The notes: generated by a model from the letters alone, not told the origin. Numbered from the stretch's first letter, positions 35,140-44,380 are shown. The stretch is 64,000 nucleotides of DNA from Calidifontibacter indicus (GCF_003386865.1 NZ_QTUA01000001.1:248001-312000); one strand, 5' to 3'. A program made the numbers and translations.

Positions 35140-36768
35140 ATGTCTACCGCCTCAGCCGCTCCGGAATATCCGGACAAGATCGACGGCGCTGTCCTGAAGA
35201 TCGCGGGTGTCGTCGTCATCGGCGCCATCATGTCGATTCTCGACATCACCGTCGTCAACGTGGCACTGCCCGACCTCCAGACGACCTTCACCGGCGCGGA
35301 CGACCCGCTGCCCTACTCCACGGTGGCGTGGACGGTCACGGCCTATACCCTGGCCCTGGCCACCGTCATCCCGCTGACCGGCTGGGCTGCCGACCGGTTC
35401 GGCACCAAGCGTCTCTACATGCTGGCCGTCGGCCTGTTCACCGCCGGTTCGGTGCTGTGCGCGGCCGCGAACAGCATCAACATGTTGATCCTGTTCCGTG
35501 TGTTGCAGGGCCTCGGCGGTGGTCTGCTGATGCCGCTCGGCATGACGATCATGACCCGAGCCGCCGGCCCGAAGCGGATGGGTCGCCTGATGGCCATCCT
35601 CGGTGTGCCGATGCTGCTCGGCCCGATCCTCGGCCCGATCATCGGTGGCTGGCTGATCGACCACTACAGCTGGCACTGGATCTTCCTGATCAACCTGCCG
35701 CTCGGCCTCATCGCGCTCGCCTACGCCGCCTGGGCACTGCCGTCCGACAGCCCCGAGCCCACCGAGTCGTTCGACTTCGTCGGCATGCTGATGATGAGCC
35801 CCGGCCTCGCGCTGTTCCTGTACGGCATCTCCTCCATCCCGGAGGAAGGCACCTTCTTCTCCGCGAAGGTCATCGGCTTCGGCACCGTCGGTCTGCTGTT
35901 GCTGATCGCGTTCGTGATCTACAGCTTCAAGCCGAAGCACCCGCTGCTCGACCTGCGCCTGTTCTCCAACCGTCAGCTCACCGTCGCGACGATCACGATG
36001 TTCATCTTCGCCGCGGCGTTCTTCGGTGGTCTGCTGCTGGTGCCGACCTACTTCCAGCAGGTGCGCGGTGAGAGCCCGCTCGACGCCGGTCTGCTGGTGG
36101 CCCCGCAGGGCATCGGCGCGATGCTGACCATGCCGATCGCCGGCGCGCTCGCCGACAAGATCCCGGTCGGACGCATCGTGCCGTTCGGCCTGATCCTGAT
36201 CATCGGCGGCATGTTCGCGATGACCCAGGTCGACGGCTCGACCTCCTACTGGGGCTACATCATCCCGGTGCTGTTCGTGATGGGTCTGGGCATGGGCGCC
36301 ACGATGATGCCGATCATGACCTCGGCCATCAAGACGCTCACCCACCACCAGGTGGCGCGCGGTTCGACCCTGCTCAACATCACCCAGCAGGTCGCATCGT
36401 CGATCGGTGTCGCGATCATGTCGGTCGTGCTGACCAACGGGCTGAAGAACGACAAGCTCGTCTCCCAGGCCCAGGGCTTCCACGAAGCCACCAAGGGCAT
36501 GACCGACCCGGCCCAGATCCAGGGCGTGCTGCCGAAGTTCCCGGAGGTCGCGCAGATCCTCGCGACGGCGACCCCGACGACGGCGCAGGCCAAGCTGATG
36601 GACGCGGTCTCCCAGGCGATGGGCAAGGTCTTCGGCAACACCTTCTGGGTGGCGGCGATCCTGGTGGCGCTCACGCTGATCCCGGCGCTGATGATGCCGC
36701 GCAAGCACGAGGAGTCGCACTTCGCCGACGACGACGCCGACGGCGTGCCGCCGGTGTTGATGCACTGA
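35140..36768 (+). CDS. DHA2-family (EmrB/QacA) 14-TMS drug:proton antiporter
   Basis: The 542-aa MFS transporter has about 14 hydrophobic helices. Motif D1-like LDITVVNVALPDLQ lies in helix 1, motif A GWAADRFGTKRLY in loop 2-3, motif B LILFRVLQGLGGGLLMP, and motif C GVPMLLGPILGPIIGGWLID in helix 5. Substrates of this family are lipophilic drugs, dyes or lipids. ATG 35140 has GAGGA 6 bases upstream and follows the promoter at 35046. A perfect 17-bp terminator stem follows the stop. No adjacent regulator was seen. Confidence 0.93.
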   Translation: MSTASAAPEYPDKIDGAVLKIAGVVVIGAIMSILDITVVNVALPDLQTTFTGADDPLPYSTVAWTVTAYTLALATVIPLTGWAADRFGTKRLYMLAVGLFTAGSVLCAAANSINMLILFRVLQGLGGGLLMPLGMTIMTRAAGPKRMGRLMAILGVPMLLGPILGPIIGGWLIDHYSWHWIFLINLPLGLIALAYAAWALPSDSPEPTESFDFVGMLMMSPGLALFLYGISSIPEEGTFFSAKVIGFGTVGLLLLIAFVIYSFKPKHPLLDLRLFSNRQLTVATITMFIFAAAFFGGLLLVPTYFQQVRGESPLDAGLLVAPQGIGAMLTMPIAGALADKIPVGRIVPFGLILIIGGMFAMTQVDGSTSYWGYIIPVLFVMGLGMGATMMPIMTSAIKTLTHHQVARGSTLLNITQQVASSIGVAIMSVVLTNGLKNDKLVSQAQGFHEATKGMTDPAQIQGVLPKFPEVAQILATATPTTAQAKLMDAVSQAMGKVFGNTFWVAAILVALTLIPALMMPRKHEESHFADDDADGVPPVLMH

Positions 36769-36795
36769 GTCGTCACTGCATCTCGAGTTTTTCAA

Positions 36796-36832
36796 CCGAG
36801 GCGGGTCCGGGGTTCCCCCGGACCCGCCTCGG
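36796..36832 (+). terminator. Strong intrinsic terminator
   Basis: CCGAGGCGGGTCCGGGG (36796-36812) pairs perfectly with CCCCGGACCCGCCTCGG (36816-36832) around a 3-base loop and is followed by CGTTTCC. It terminates the transporter transcript. Confidence 0.85.
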
Positions 36833-36912
36833 CGTTTCCGGTCCCCTGTGGACAACTTCGGGTCGGTGTCGGTGGGCCGGGTGACAATCGGTGCCGACGA
36901 GAGGACATCCAG

Positions 36913-38298
36913 GTGAGCAAAAACCACAAGAAGCAGAAGCCACGCCGCGGTGCGCCCGGGGACGCGTTCGGCCGCGCGCAGTCGACGCCGGCCGGGACGG
37001 CGTTCGGCCGCACGGTCGCGCCCGGACCGTCCGAACTCTCCGATGAGGAACTTGCCCGGCAGGCCAGGCATGAGGTGAAGGTGGTGTTCGGTGAGTCGGC
37101 ACTCGCTCTCCAGGTCGACGACCTGCGACGCTTCGACGACTACACCGCGTGGTTGACCGCTCGTTGCGACCACCCGGTCACCCGCGCCTTCGTCACCACC
37201 GAGATGCAACAGACCCTCGACAGCGAGCTGCGGCGCGCGTGGGAGGGAGGCTGGCAACCCGCCGACGTCCATCGCATGGCCGTGCGGCGCTCCACCAAGA
37301 CGGTGGCCGCCTTCCTGCTGCGGCTGATGCACCATCAGTTGCGCTGCTATGCCCGCGACACCGTCCATCCGTCGTGGCACGCGCAGCTGGCCGAACTGCG
37401 CGACGGCTCGGCACCGACCACCGACCCGATCACGGGTGCGCGGGCCGACGGAATGAGTTGGCTGACACTTGTCGACACCGCCGCCCGCGCGCTGTACGTG
37501 TTGCGCATCCTGCCGCCGATCGAGTCGATCGGCCCTCGCCCGGGCGAGTGGACGCGTCCGGTTGACGAGGCAGAGTCGGACGTCGACGAACGCATTCTGA
37601 ACCGCGTCCGTATGTTGTTGGCGAAGGCCGAGTCGACGCCCTACGAGGCGGAGGCCGAGACCTTCACCGCCGGCGCGGAGTCGCTCATCGCGCGCCACCG
37701 CATCAGCGAGGCGATGCTCGCGGCCAGTCGCACCGATCAACCCAAGGACGGCACGGCCGCCATCCGGATCGGCGTCGACAACCCGTACGAACAACCCAAG
37801 GTGCTGCTGCTGGTGAAGGTCGCCGAGGCCAACTCCTGCCAGGTGGTCTGGGCCAGTGCGTTCGGCTTCGCCACCGTCGTCGGATTCCCGTCCGACCTCG
37901 CCGGCGTCGAACTGCTCTACACCTCGCTGCTGCTACAGGCCACCAACGCGATGACCGCCGCCGGCAAGCGCTCGGTCGAGGGCGCGCACAAGCGGTCGCG
38001 ATCGTTCCGGTCGTCGTTCCTCGGGTCGTTCGCGCAACGCATCGGCGAACGCCTACAGGAAGCGGTCGACGTCGAGGAGCGCGCTGCCGCAGCCGAATTC
38101 GCCGGATCCACACCCGGCGCCCGGTTGCCGGCGCTCATCGAACGCGAACAGGACGTCGCCGATGCCACCACGCGGTTGTTCCCCGAGGTCGTCCACAAAC
38201 GCACCCGGATGAGCTACGACCCCGAGGGGTGGCGACACGGGCGACAGGCCGCCGACCAGGCCGACATGCACGCCCGCACCGAGGTCGGGCGGCGCTGA
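36913..38298 (+). CDS. DUF2786-domain protein
   Basis: The 461-aa protein has a basic N-terminal tail (KNHKKQKPRRG), a ~190-residue helical region and then the DUF2786 motif ILNRVRMLLAKAESTPYEAEAETFTAGAESLIARHRI (about residues 236-272). A C-terminal DUF7168-like region contains SFRSSFLGSFAQRIGERL. The family also occurs in phages and its role is unknown; the basic tail hints at nucleic-acid contact. GAGAGGA lies 7 bases before GTG 36913. Confidence 0.85.
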   Translation: MSKNHKKQKPRRGAPGDAFGRAQSTPAGTAFGRTVAPGPSELSDEELARQARHEVKVVFGESALALQVDDLRRFDDYTAWLTARCDHPVTRAFVTTEMQQTLDSELRRAWEGGWQPADVHRMAVRRSTKTVAAFLLRLMHHQLRCYARDTVHPSWHAQLAELRDGSAPTTDPITGARADGMSWLTLVDTAARALYVLRILPPIESIGPRPGEWTRPVDEAESDVDERILNRVRMLLAKAESTPYEAEAETFTAGAESLIARHRISEAMLAASRTDQPKDGTAAIRIGVDNPYEQPKVLLLVKVAEANSCQVVWASAFGFATVVGFPSDLAGVELLYTSLLLQATNAMTAAGKRSVEGAHKRSRSFRSSFLGSFAQRIGERLQEAVDVEERAAAAEFAGSTPGARLPALIEREQDVADATTRLFPEVVHKRTRMSYDPEGWRHGRQAADQADMHARTEVGRR

Positions 38299-38305
38299 CC
38301 GCGGA

Positions 38306-38361
38306 CCCCGAAAGTTTGCAGATCCACGCACGTGCGTCGCGTGTCGTACAAACTTTCGGGG
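38306..38361. repeat. Intergenic palindromic repeat, family A (copy 1)
   Basis: CCCCGAAAGTTTG (38306-38318) and CAAACTTTCGGGG (38349-38361) are perfect 13-bp inverted arms. The 30-base loop contains the family core GCGTCGCGTGTCG. It lies between convergent genes. Confidence 0.75.
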
Positions 38362-38367
38362 CGGGTG

Positions 38368-38886
38368 TCAGCCCATCGTCTTCTGGCCGTCGATCGACTC
38401 CCGGATGATGTCGGCGTGGCCGGCGTGCTGGCTCATCTCGGCGATGAGGTGCAGCGCGATGCGGCGCACCGTCCACCGGGCACCCGGTTCGAACCACGGC
38501 GCTTTCGGCAACTCCTGCGATGCGTCGAGGTCGGCCGTCCGCAGGTAGTCGGTGGTGTCGCGCCCCACCTGCTCCAGGCGTCCGCGCAGGAACTCGAGGG
38601 TGTCGTTGTCGGTGAGCAGGAAACGGGTGTCGCCGGCCTCGCCCTCGGAGTCGCCCTCGGCTGCGGCGTCGGGGTCGTAGTCGCCGCCCATCGCGCTCGC
38701 GCCCTCCTCGGCGAACGCGACCCAGCCCGCCTCGTTGTCGGCGACGTGCTTGAGCAGTGAGGCGATCGTCAGTGCGCTCACGGTGCTGTTGCTGCGGGCC
38801 TGCTCCTCGGTGAGGCCTTCGGCGGTGCGCAGCAGGAACTGACGGTGCAGGTCGAGGGTCTGGATCAGATCGTCGTGCTCGGTCAT
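38368..38886 (-). CDS. DinB-family (DUF664) protein
   Basis: The 172-aa four-helix-bundle protein has the DinB pattern with three putative metal-binding His: LLKHVADNEAGWV, and HLIAEMSQHAGHADIIRESIDG at the C-terminus. Family members include mycothiol- and bacillithiol-dependent transferases; the specific thiol is not evident here, but mycothiol would suit an actinobacterium. GGAAGGAG precedes ATG 38886 by 8 bases. It is divergent from the DGPF/ECF42 unit, whose encoded partners in other genomes often include DinB proteins. Confidence 0.88.
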   Translation of the reverse strand: MTEHDDLIQTLDLHRQFLLRTAEGLTEEQARSNSTVSALTIASLLKHVADNEAGWVAFAEEGASAMGGDYDPDAAAEGDSEGEAGDTRFLLTDNDTLEFLRGRLEQVGRDTTDYLRTADLDASQELPKAPWFEPGARWTVRRIALHLIAEMSQHAGHADIIRESIDGQKTMG

Positions 38887-39259
38887 GTCGCTGGCTCCTT
38901 CCGGCCGGGACGGTCCCAGCCGCCTTTTCCAACGCTAGGCACTCTTCCGGCCACTTTCCGACCTCAATTCGCAGCGGCGAAAGTTTGCCGATTCCTGCAC
39001 CTACATCGCGTGCCCTGCAAACCTTCGCAGGTGGCGGATGCGGTCGAGGAGTGCGCGCAGGGGTTCGTGGGCGGTCGGGCGGAAGTGGGAGGGTGGTTGA
39101 TTCAGGCCGAGCGATGCCGTCCGGACGGACCTTGCGCGACCTCGTCGAAGAAGTTTCGGCCGGCTGTCGTATCGGCCGACCGCCGTTCGTGGCATGGGTG
39201 AGGGCGCTCGCACCGAGCACCCTGGACAACAACCGAGTCAGCACGACAGGAGCAACGAA
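38887..39259. other. 373-base intergenic region between dinB-like and DGPF genes
   Basis: It holds one family A repeat (38978-39027). The remainder shows no supported gene. TGTCGT at 39165-39170 upstream of the first DGPF gene is the only weak candidate for an ECF42 -35 element. Confidence 0.4.
38978..39027. repeat. Intergenic palindromic repeat, family A (copy 2)
   Basis: CGAAAGTTTGC (38978-38988) opposes GCAAACCTTCG (39017-39027) with one mismatch. The loop ends in the family core ATCGCGTGCCCT. Confidence 0.65.
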
Positions 39260-39658
39260 ATGCCCGAGTACCTCATCACCTTCAACGACGAGTGGGTGCA
39301 GGAGCACACCGCTGATGAACTCGCCACCAAGGGCGTCTCCTCGAAGGCGCTCGTGCGCGAGATGCAGGAGGCCGGCGTGCTGCTCTACAGCAACGGCGGA
39401 CTCGACGAGTCGACCGCCGTCTGCAGCGCGACGAAGGTCGACGGCAAAGCCGTCATCACCGACGGACCGTACATCGAGACCAAGGAACACCTCGGCGGGT
39501 TCTGCGCGATCGACGTGCCCGACGACGACACCGCCCGCTACTGGGCCGGGCGCCTGGCCGAGGTGCTCGACTGGCCGCAGGAGGTGCACCGCTTCCGTGG
39601 CCCCGGCATGGGCGCCACCACGGTGGGCCCCACCGACGCCCTCGGCCAACGCGCCTGA
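39260..39658 (+). CDS. YCII/DGPF-domain protein (first copy)
   Basis: The 132-aa protein has the YCII-related fold and the DGPF signature ITDGPYIETKEHLGGFCAIDV (motif at about residues 74-90). Such proteins are encoded next to ECF42 sigma factors and are presumed targets of them; the catalytic role, possibly an EthD/YciI-like hydrolase or isomerase, is not established. AGGAG lies 7 bases before ATG 39260. It is followed after 36 bases by a second DGPF gene and then the sigma factor. Confidence 0.88.
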   Translation: MPEYLITFNDEWVQEHTADELATKGVSSKALVREMQEAGVLLYSNGGLDESTAVCSATKVDGKAVITDGPYIETKEHLGGFCAIDVPDDDTARYWAGRLAEVLDWPQEVHRFRGPGMGATTVGPTDALGQRA

Positions 39659-39694
39659 CCCACCACCCACCACGAACGAACCAGGAGAACTGTG

Positions 39695-40084
39695 ATGGCC
39701 CGCTACCTGATGTCCGTCTTCGGACCGACCGAACCCGCCGAATTCGGCCCCTACGACTCCAAGGAGGAGGTGCTGCAGTCGTTCGCCGACACCGGCGCCT
39801 TCAACGACAAGCTCCAACGCGAGGGCTACTTCGTGTTCGCCAACGGCCTCGAGCCGGCGACCACCGCCACCACCGTCGACGGACGCGGTGACAAACCGGT
39901 GATCACCGACGGCCCCTACCTGGAGGCGAAGGAACACCTCGGCGGCTTCTGGGTGATCGAGGCGCCCGATCTCGACGTCGCGCTCGCACTCGCGGCACAG
40001 GGGTCGAAAGCCTGTGGCAACACCGTCGAGGTGCGGCCGTTCCACACCGAGGAGTCGTTCGACGCGATGTTGAATGGCGACTGA
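39695..40084 (+). CDS. YCII/DGPF-domain protein (second copy)
   Basis: The 129-aa paralogue of the preceding protein has the DGPF signature ITDGPYLEAKEHLGGFWVIEA and a C-terminal TVEVRPFHTEESF. AGGAGA lies 6 bases before ATG 39695, which decides this start over the adjacent GTG 39692. Its last 11 bases overlap the sigma factor gene, so the three genes form one transcription unit. Confidence 0.88.
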   Translation: MARYLMSVFGPTEPAEFGPYDSKEEVLQSFADTGAFNDKLQREGYFVFANGLEPATTATTVDGRGDKPVITDGPYLEAKEHLGGFWVIEAPDLDVALALAAQGSKACGNTVEVRPFHTEESFDAMLNGD

Positions 40085-41312
40085 CCTCACCGCCGCGATC
40101 ACCCGAGTCCACCAGCAGGAATGGGCGCGGGTGGTCGCCGGACTGACCCGCCGGTTCGGCGATCTCGACATCGCCGAAGACGCAGCGGCCGAGGCGTTCG
40201 CGACCGCGGTCGAGCGCTGGCCCGCCGACGGTGTGCCACCCAACCCGGGCGGTTGGCTCACCACGACCGCCACCCGCAAGGCCCTCGACCGCATCCGCCG
40301 CGAAGCGCAGCGCGACACCAAGCACCAGGCGGCTCTGATGATCTCCGACGACACCCCGCATGTCGCGAACGGCCCGATCGACGACGACCGGCTCCGCCTG
40401 GTGTTCACCTGCTGCCACCCGGCGCTCGCTCCCGAGGCACGAATCGCGTTGACGCTCAGAATGATCGGCGGTCTCACTGTCGCCCAGATCGCGCACGCCT
40501 TCCTGGTGCAGGAAACCACGATGGCGCAGCGAATCACCCGCGCGAAGGCCAAGATCAGGGCCGCGCACATCCCCTACCGGGTGCCCTCGACGGCCGACAT
40601 CCAGGAGCGGGTCACGGCGGTGCTCGCGGTCGTCTACCTGATCTTCGACGAGGGTTACCTCGCCGGCGAGGGAGATGACGCGCTGCGGGTCGATCTGTCC
40701 GACGAGGCGATCCGGCTCGGCCGGTTGTTACGCAACCTCCTGCCGGACGACGGCGAGGTGACCGGACTGCTCGCGCTGATGCTGCTGACCGACGCCCGTC
40801 GCGCGGCGCGGGTGTCGCGCACCGGCGAATTGGTGACCCTCGCCGATCAAGACCGCGGTGCCTGGAACCGCTCGCTGATCGCGGAAGGACACGCCCTGGT
40901 GCGCGAACGGCTCTCGGCCGTCGCCGCCGGTGGCCCGGCCCCCGGACGCTTCCAGTTACAGGCGGCGATGAACGCCGTCCACACCGCGGCGCCCGACGCC
41001 CGCGACACCGACTGGTCGCAGATCGTCGCGCTCTACGACCGGCTGGTCGCGATCGACCCGTCGCCCGTCGTCCGGCTGAACCGCGCAGTGGCGATCGCCG
41101 AACTCGACGGCCCCGCAGTCGCATTGGCGCAGGTCGACCGGCTCGGCGAATGGCTCGAGGGCTACCACGCGTTCCATGTGACGCGGGCCGACCTACTGCG
41201 ACGACTGCACCGCAGCGAGGAGGCGCGGACGGCGTACGACCGGGCGATCGAGCTCGCCGGCAACCCGGCCGAGCGGGCGTACCTGTCGCGGCGGCGCGAC
41301 GAGTTGAGGTGA
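40074..41312 (+). CDS. ECF42-group RNA polymerase sigma factor with C-terminal TPR-like domain
   Basis: The 412-aa protein has sigma region 2 (RRFGDLDIAEDAAAEAFATAVERWP) and region 4 (MIGGLTVAQIAHAFLVQETTMAQRITRAKAKIR). The DUF6596 module EGYLAGEGDDALRVDLSDEAIRLGRLL follows, then a ~130-residue helical TPR-like region. This architecture and the DGPF neighbours define group ECF42, which has no anti-sigma factor; the C-terminal extension is thought to control activity. ATG 40074 lies inside the end of the second DGPF gene. Confidence 0.93.
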   Translation: MATDLTAAITRVHQQEWARVVAGLTRRFGDLDIAEDAAAEAFATAVERWPADGVPPNPGGWLTTTATRKALDRIRREAQRDTKHQAALMISDDTPHVANGPIDDDRLRLVFTCCHPALAPEARIALTLRMIGGLTVAQIAHAFLVQETTMAQRITRAKAKIRAAHIPYRVPSTADIQERVTAVLAVVYLIFDEGYLAGEGDDALRVDLSDEAIRLGRLLRNLLPDDGEVTGLLALMLLTDARRAARVSRTGELVTLADQDRGAWNRSLIAEGHALVRERLSAVAAGGPAPGRFQLQAAMNAVHTAAPDARDTDWSQIVALYDRLVAIDPSPVVRLNRAVAIAELDGPAVALAQVDRLGEWLEGYHAFHVTRADLLRRLHRSEEARTAYDRAIELAGNPAERAYLSRRRDELR

Positions 41313-41324
41313 CCAAGCACGAAG

Positions 41325-41395
41325 TCGCGCCAGACGCGAGTTACTCCGCGGTTCGGCGCGATACGCCCGAGTAAGGCGCGCCTGACGCGAGTTGG
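41325..41395. repeat. Palindromic/direct repeat element, family C
   Basis: GACGCGAGTT occurs twice (41332-41341 and 41386-41395). CGCGCC at the left and GGCGCG at the right, with ACTC/GAGT inside, give the element an inverted architecture. It fills the gap between convergent sigma factor and kynureninase genes. Only one copy is seen in this window. Confidence 0.4.
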
Positions 41396-41433
41396 TGCGA
41401 CACCGATCTGCCCGACCAGACGCGCCCGACGCC

Positions 41434-42699
41434 TCAGCTGACCGCCCCGCGCCGCGCGAACCGCTCGTCCTGCCAGACCCCCGAGGTGAGGATCTCCTCC
41501 AGCACGCTCACCGCGTCCCACACATCGGCGTAGCCGAGGTACAGCGGGGTGAAACCGAAGCGCATCAGGTCGGGCGCACGGAAGTCGCCGATGACTCCGC
41601 GCGCGATCAGCGCCTGCATGATCTGGTAGCCGCCGTCGATGCGCAGCGACACCTGGCTGCCACGTCGGTCGTGGTCGCGCGGGGTGACGATCTCGAGGTC
41701 GTACGCGGCCAGTCGGGTCTCGACGAGCGCGATGAACAGGTCGGTGAGCGCCAGGCTCTTGGTGCGCACCGCCTGCATGTCGACGTCGGCCCAGACGTCG
41801 AGGCTGGCCTCGAGTCCGGCGAGCGAGAGCAGTTGCGGGGTGCCGACGCGGAAGCGGGTGATGCCGGGCGCGGGCTCGTAGTCGACGGTGAAGTCGAACG
41901 GCTTCGCGTGTCCCTGCCAGCCGGTGAGCGCCGGCCGGGCGGCGTCCTGGTGCCTCGCCGGCACCCACAGGAAGGACGGCGAACCCGGGCCGCCGTTGAG
42001 GTACTTATAGGTGCAGCCGATCGCGAAGTCGGCATCCGCGGCGTTCAGGTCGACCGGCACCGCACCGACGCTGTGGCAGAGGTCCCAGATCACCAATGCG
42101 CCTGCGGCGTGCACCTTTTCGGCCACCGCAGCCATGTCGTACATCCGACCGGTCCGGTAGTTGACGTGCGTGAGCACCACGGCCGAGACGTCGTCGGCCA
42201 GCACCTCGTCGAGGCTCGGGCCGTCGTCGTGGATCAGCCGCCGGTCGAGGTCGCGGTCGGCTCCGGCGAGCAACTCCTGGGTGCCTTGGATCATGTAGAG
42301 GTCGGTCGGGAAGTTGTCCCGCTCCGACACGACCACCGACCGATCGGGGCGCATCCGCAGCGCGCTCACCAATACCTGGAACAAGCTCGCCGAGGTCGAG
42401 TCGGCCACCACCACCTCACCGGACGCCGCCCCGACCAGCGGCGCGATCCGGTCGCCGACGTCGGTCGGCTTGGTGAACCACGACGCGTCGTTCCAGCTGC
42501 GGATCAGACCAAGGCCCCACTCGTCGGTGATCGTGCGGCCGACCCGGGCGAGGGTGTTCTTCGGTAGCGCACCGAGCGAGTTGCCGTCGAGGTAGATCAC
42601 ACCCTCGGGCAGTTGGAAGCGGTCGCGGAAGGCGCCCAGCGGGTCGCTCGCGTCGGCCTCGACGCACTGCCCGCGGGTCGACGGCACGTGGTTGCTCAT
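41434..42699 (-). CDS. kynU: Kynureninase
   Basis: The 421-aa PLP enzyme has the fold-type I kynureninase pattern: IYLDGNSLGALPKNT near the N-terminus, VIWDLCHSVGAVPVDL with the PLP-interacting Asp, and the Lys-bearing GCTYKYLNGGPGSPSF. It cleaves kynurenine or 3-hydroxykynurenine to (hydroxy)anthranilate and alanine. Tryptophan 2,3-dioxygenase and formamidase genes are not visible nearby. GGAGGAG lies 6 bases before ATG 42699. TATGGT on the minus strand (42751-42746) is a likely -10. Confidence 0.93.
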   Translation of the reverse strand: MSNHVPSTRGQCVEADASDPLGAFRDRFQLPEGVIYLDGNSLGALPKNTLARVGRTITDEWGLGLIRSWNDASWFTKPTDVGDRIAPLVGAASGEVVVADSTSASLFQVLVSALRMRPDRSVVVSERDNFPTDLYMIQGTQELLAGADRDLDRRLIHDDGPSLDEVLADDVSAVVLTHVNYRTGRMYDMAAVAEKVHAAGALVIWDLCHSVGAVPVDLNAADADFAIGCTYKYLNGGPGSPSFLWVPARHQDAARPALTGWQGHAKPFDFTVDYEPAPGITRFRVGTPQLLSLAGLEASLDVWADVDMQAVRTKSLALTDLFIALVETRLAAYDLEIVTPRDHDRRGSQVSLRIDGGYQIMQALIARGVIGDFRAPDLMRFGFTPLYLGYADVWDAVSVLEEILTSGVWQDERFARRGAVS

Positions 42700-42851
42700 G
42701 CTGGCTCCTCCGGGTCTGGTCGGCGCCGTTGCCGACCTCGAACCGACCATATCTGCACCGCTCACGCCCGGCCGGGCGACCGATTCGCTCTGTCCTGAGA
42801 CGATCGCCGCGACCTGCTGACTTCGCCCAGCCCCGCTGGCAGGATGCGGAC

Positions 42852-44372
42852 ATGAGCGCACCTGAGGTGAGAACGTCCGCCGGCCTCGTCCGGGGCATCA
42901 CGACGAGCAACGGCACGGCCGCCTTCTTGGGCATCCCCTATGCCGAACCCGCCACCGGCACAGCCCGATTCGCTGAACCGAAGCCGCGCGCGGCCTGGGA
43001 CGACGTGCTCGACGCGAGCGCGCACGGCCCGACGTCGCTGCAGGGCCCCTACCCGCCGCCGATGGACGCGCTGCTGCCGAGCAGCGTCTCGCCCGGCGAC
43101 GACTACCTGAACCTGTCGGTGTGGACGCTCGACCCTGCGGCGTCCGGACTGCCGGTGATCGTGTGGATCCACGGCGGCGCGTTCGTGCGTGGCGCCAACA
43201 GCGTGCCGACGTACGACGGTGCCGCGTTTGCGCGCGACGGCGTGGTGCTCGTCGGCATCAACTACCGACTCGGTGTGCCCGGCTTCCCGGTGCTGCCCGA
43301 CGCTGCGACGAACCTCGCCCTGCGCGACCAGTTGCTCGCGCTGCGCTGGGTGCAGGTCAACGTCGCGGCGTTCGGCGGCGACCCGGCCAATGTGACGATC
43401 ATGGGCGAGTCGGCCGGCGGGATGAGCGTGGCGACCCTCATGGCGATGCCGGCGGCGAAGGGCTTGTTCAAGCAGGCGATCATCGAGAGCGGCGGCGGTG
43501 TGTCGGCCGGTCTGCCCGACGAACTCGGCTCGATCACGCGGGCCGTCGCCGAGAAGCTCGGCGTCGACGCGACCGCCGAGGGGCTCGGTGCCGTGAGCGC
43601 CGACGACCTGCTCGCGGCGCAGAACGCAGTCAGCCTCGACCTCGTCCTCGACCCGCGCCCGGAACGCTGGGGTGCGAGCACGATCCGCGGCGGCTTCGGC
43701 ATCATGCCGGTGTTCCCGGCCGTCGACGGTGACCTGCTGCCCGGTGTGCCGGAAGCGCTCATCGCCGACGGCGCGAGCAGCGACGTGCCGCTGCTCACCG
43801 GCACCACCCGCCAGGAGTTCAACCTGTGGGCCATCGGCCTCAACATGGCCGCCGCGGTGACCGACGACAACCTGGCCGAGTCGCTCGGCCGGTACGGCAT
43901 CCCGCCGCAGATCGTCGACGGTTACGTCGCGCGCCGTCCGGGTAAGTCGGCGGGCGAAGTGTTCTCCGACGTGATCACCGACCTGCTCTTCCGCGAACCG
44001 ACGCTGCGCATCGCACAGGCCCGCACCGGTTCCGCGCCGACGTTCGTCTACGAATTCCATTGGGCCTCACCGACGCAGGGCATCGGGGCGTGTCACGCCC
44101 TCGAGTTGCCGTTCGTGTTCGACACCCTCGGCGACGCGTCGTCGGTGCTCGCCGGACCCACCGCGCCGCAGGAGATCGCCACCGCGATGCACGCCGCGTG
44201 GGTCGCCTTCGCAAAGTCGGGCGACCCGGGCTGGGCGGCGTACAACACCGACACCCGCACGACCCGGCGGTTCGCGACGGACGGCCCCGAGACGGTCGAC
44301 GACCCGCGCGGCGACGACCACCGCGCCTGGGCTGAGGCTCCGCCCGCCCCTCCGCAGAACCCGGCCACCTGA
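42852..44372 (+). CDS. Type B carboxylesterase
   Basis: The 506-aa protein has the carboxylesterase/lipase family B layout: FLGIPYAEPATGTARF, VIVWIHGGAFVRGA (oxyanion), the nucleophile elbow VTIMGESAGGMSVATL with Ser near 192, and the C-terminal His in GACHALELPFVF. It hydrolyses carboxylic esters; the physiological substrate is unknown. CAGGAT lies 6 bases before ATG 42852, so the transcript may be leaderless. It is divergent from kynU. A family A repeat lies right after the stop. Confidence 0.92.
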   Translation: MSAPEVRTSAGLVRGITTSNGTAAFLGIPYAEPATGTARFAEPKPRAAWDDVLDASAHGPTSLQGPYPPPMDALLPSSVSPGDDYLNLSVWTLDPAASGLPVIVWIHGGAFVRGANSVPTYDGAAFARDGVVLVGINYRLGVPGFPVLPDAATNLALRDQLLALRWVQVNVAAFGGDPANVTIMGESAGGMSVATLMAMPAAKGLFKQAIIESGGGVSAGLPDELGSITRAVAEKLGVDATAEGLGAVSADDLLAAQNAVSLDLVLDPRPERWGASTIRGGFGIMPVFPAVDGDLLPGVPEALIADGASSDVPLLTGTTRQEFNLWAIGLNMAAAVTDDNLAESLGRYGIPPQIVDGYVARRPGKSAGEVFSDVITDLLFREPTLRIAQARTGSAPTFVYEFHWASPTQGIGACHALELPFVFDTLGDASSVLAGPTAPQEIATAMHAAWVAFAKSGDPGWAAYNTDTRTTRRFATDGPETVDDPRGDDHRAWAEAPPAPPQNPAT

Positions 44373-44380
44373 CCCCCGCC

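Noticed and set aside
35152-37794. Long reverse open frame opposite the DHA2 transporter and DUF2786 genes
   Set aside because: It crosses the strong terminator at 36796-36832 and two recognised genes; its composition is rich in Arg, His, Asp and Gln, typical of antisense shadows.
38306-38361. Family A palindrome as ordinary intrinsic terminator
   Set aside because: Loops of 16-30 bases with a conserved asymmetric core, and one copy just upstream of a promoter, do not fit simple terminators, though partial terminator function is possible.
38135-40570. Reverse open frame spanning dinB-like, DGPF and sigma genes
   Set aside because: It overlaps four recognised genes on both strands and includes the repeats; no family motif is present.
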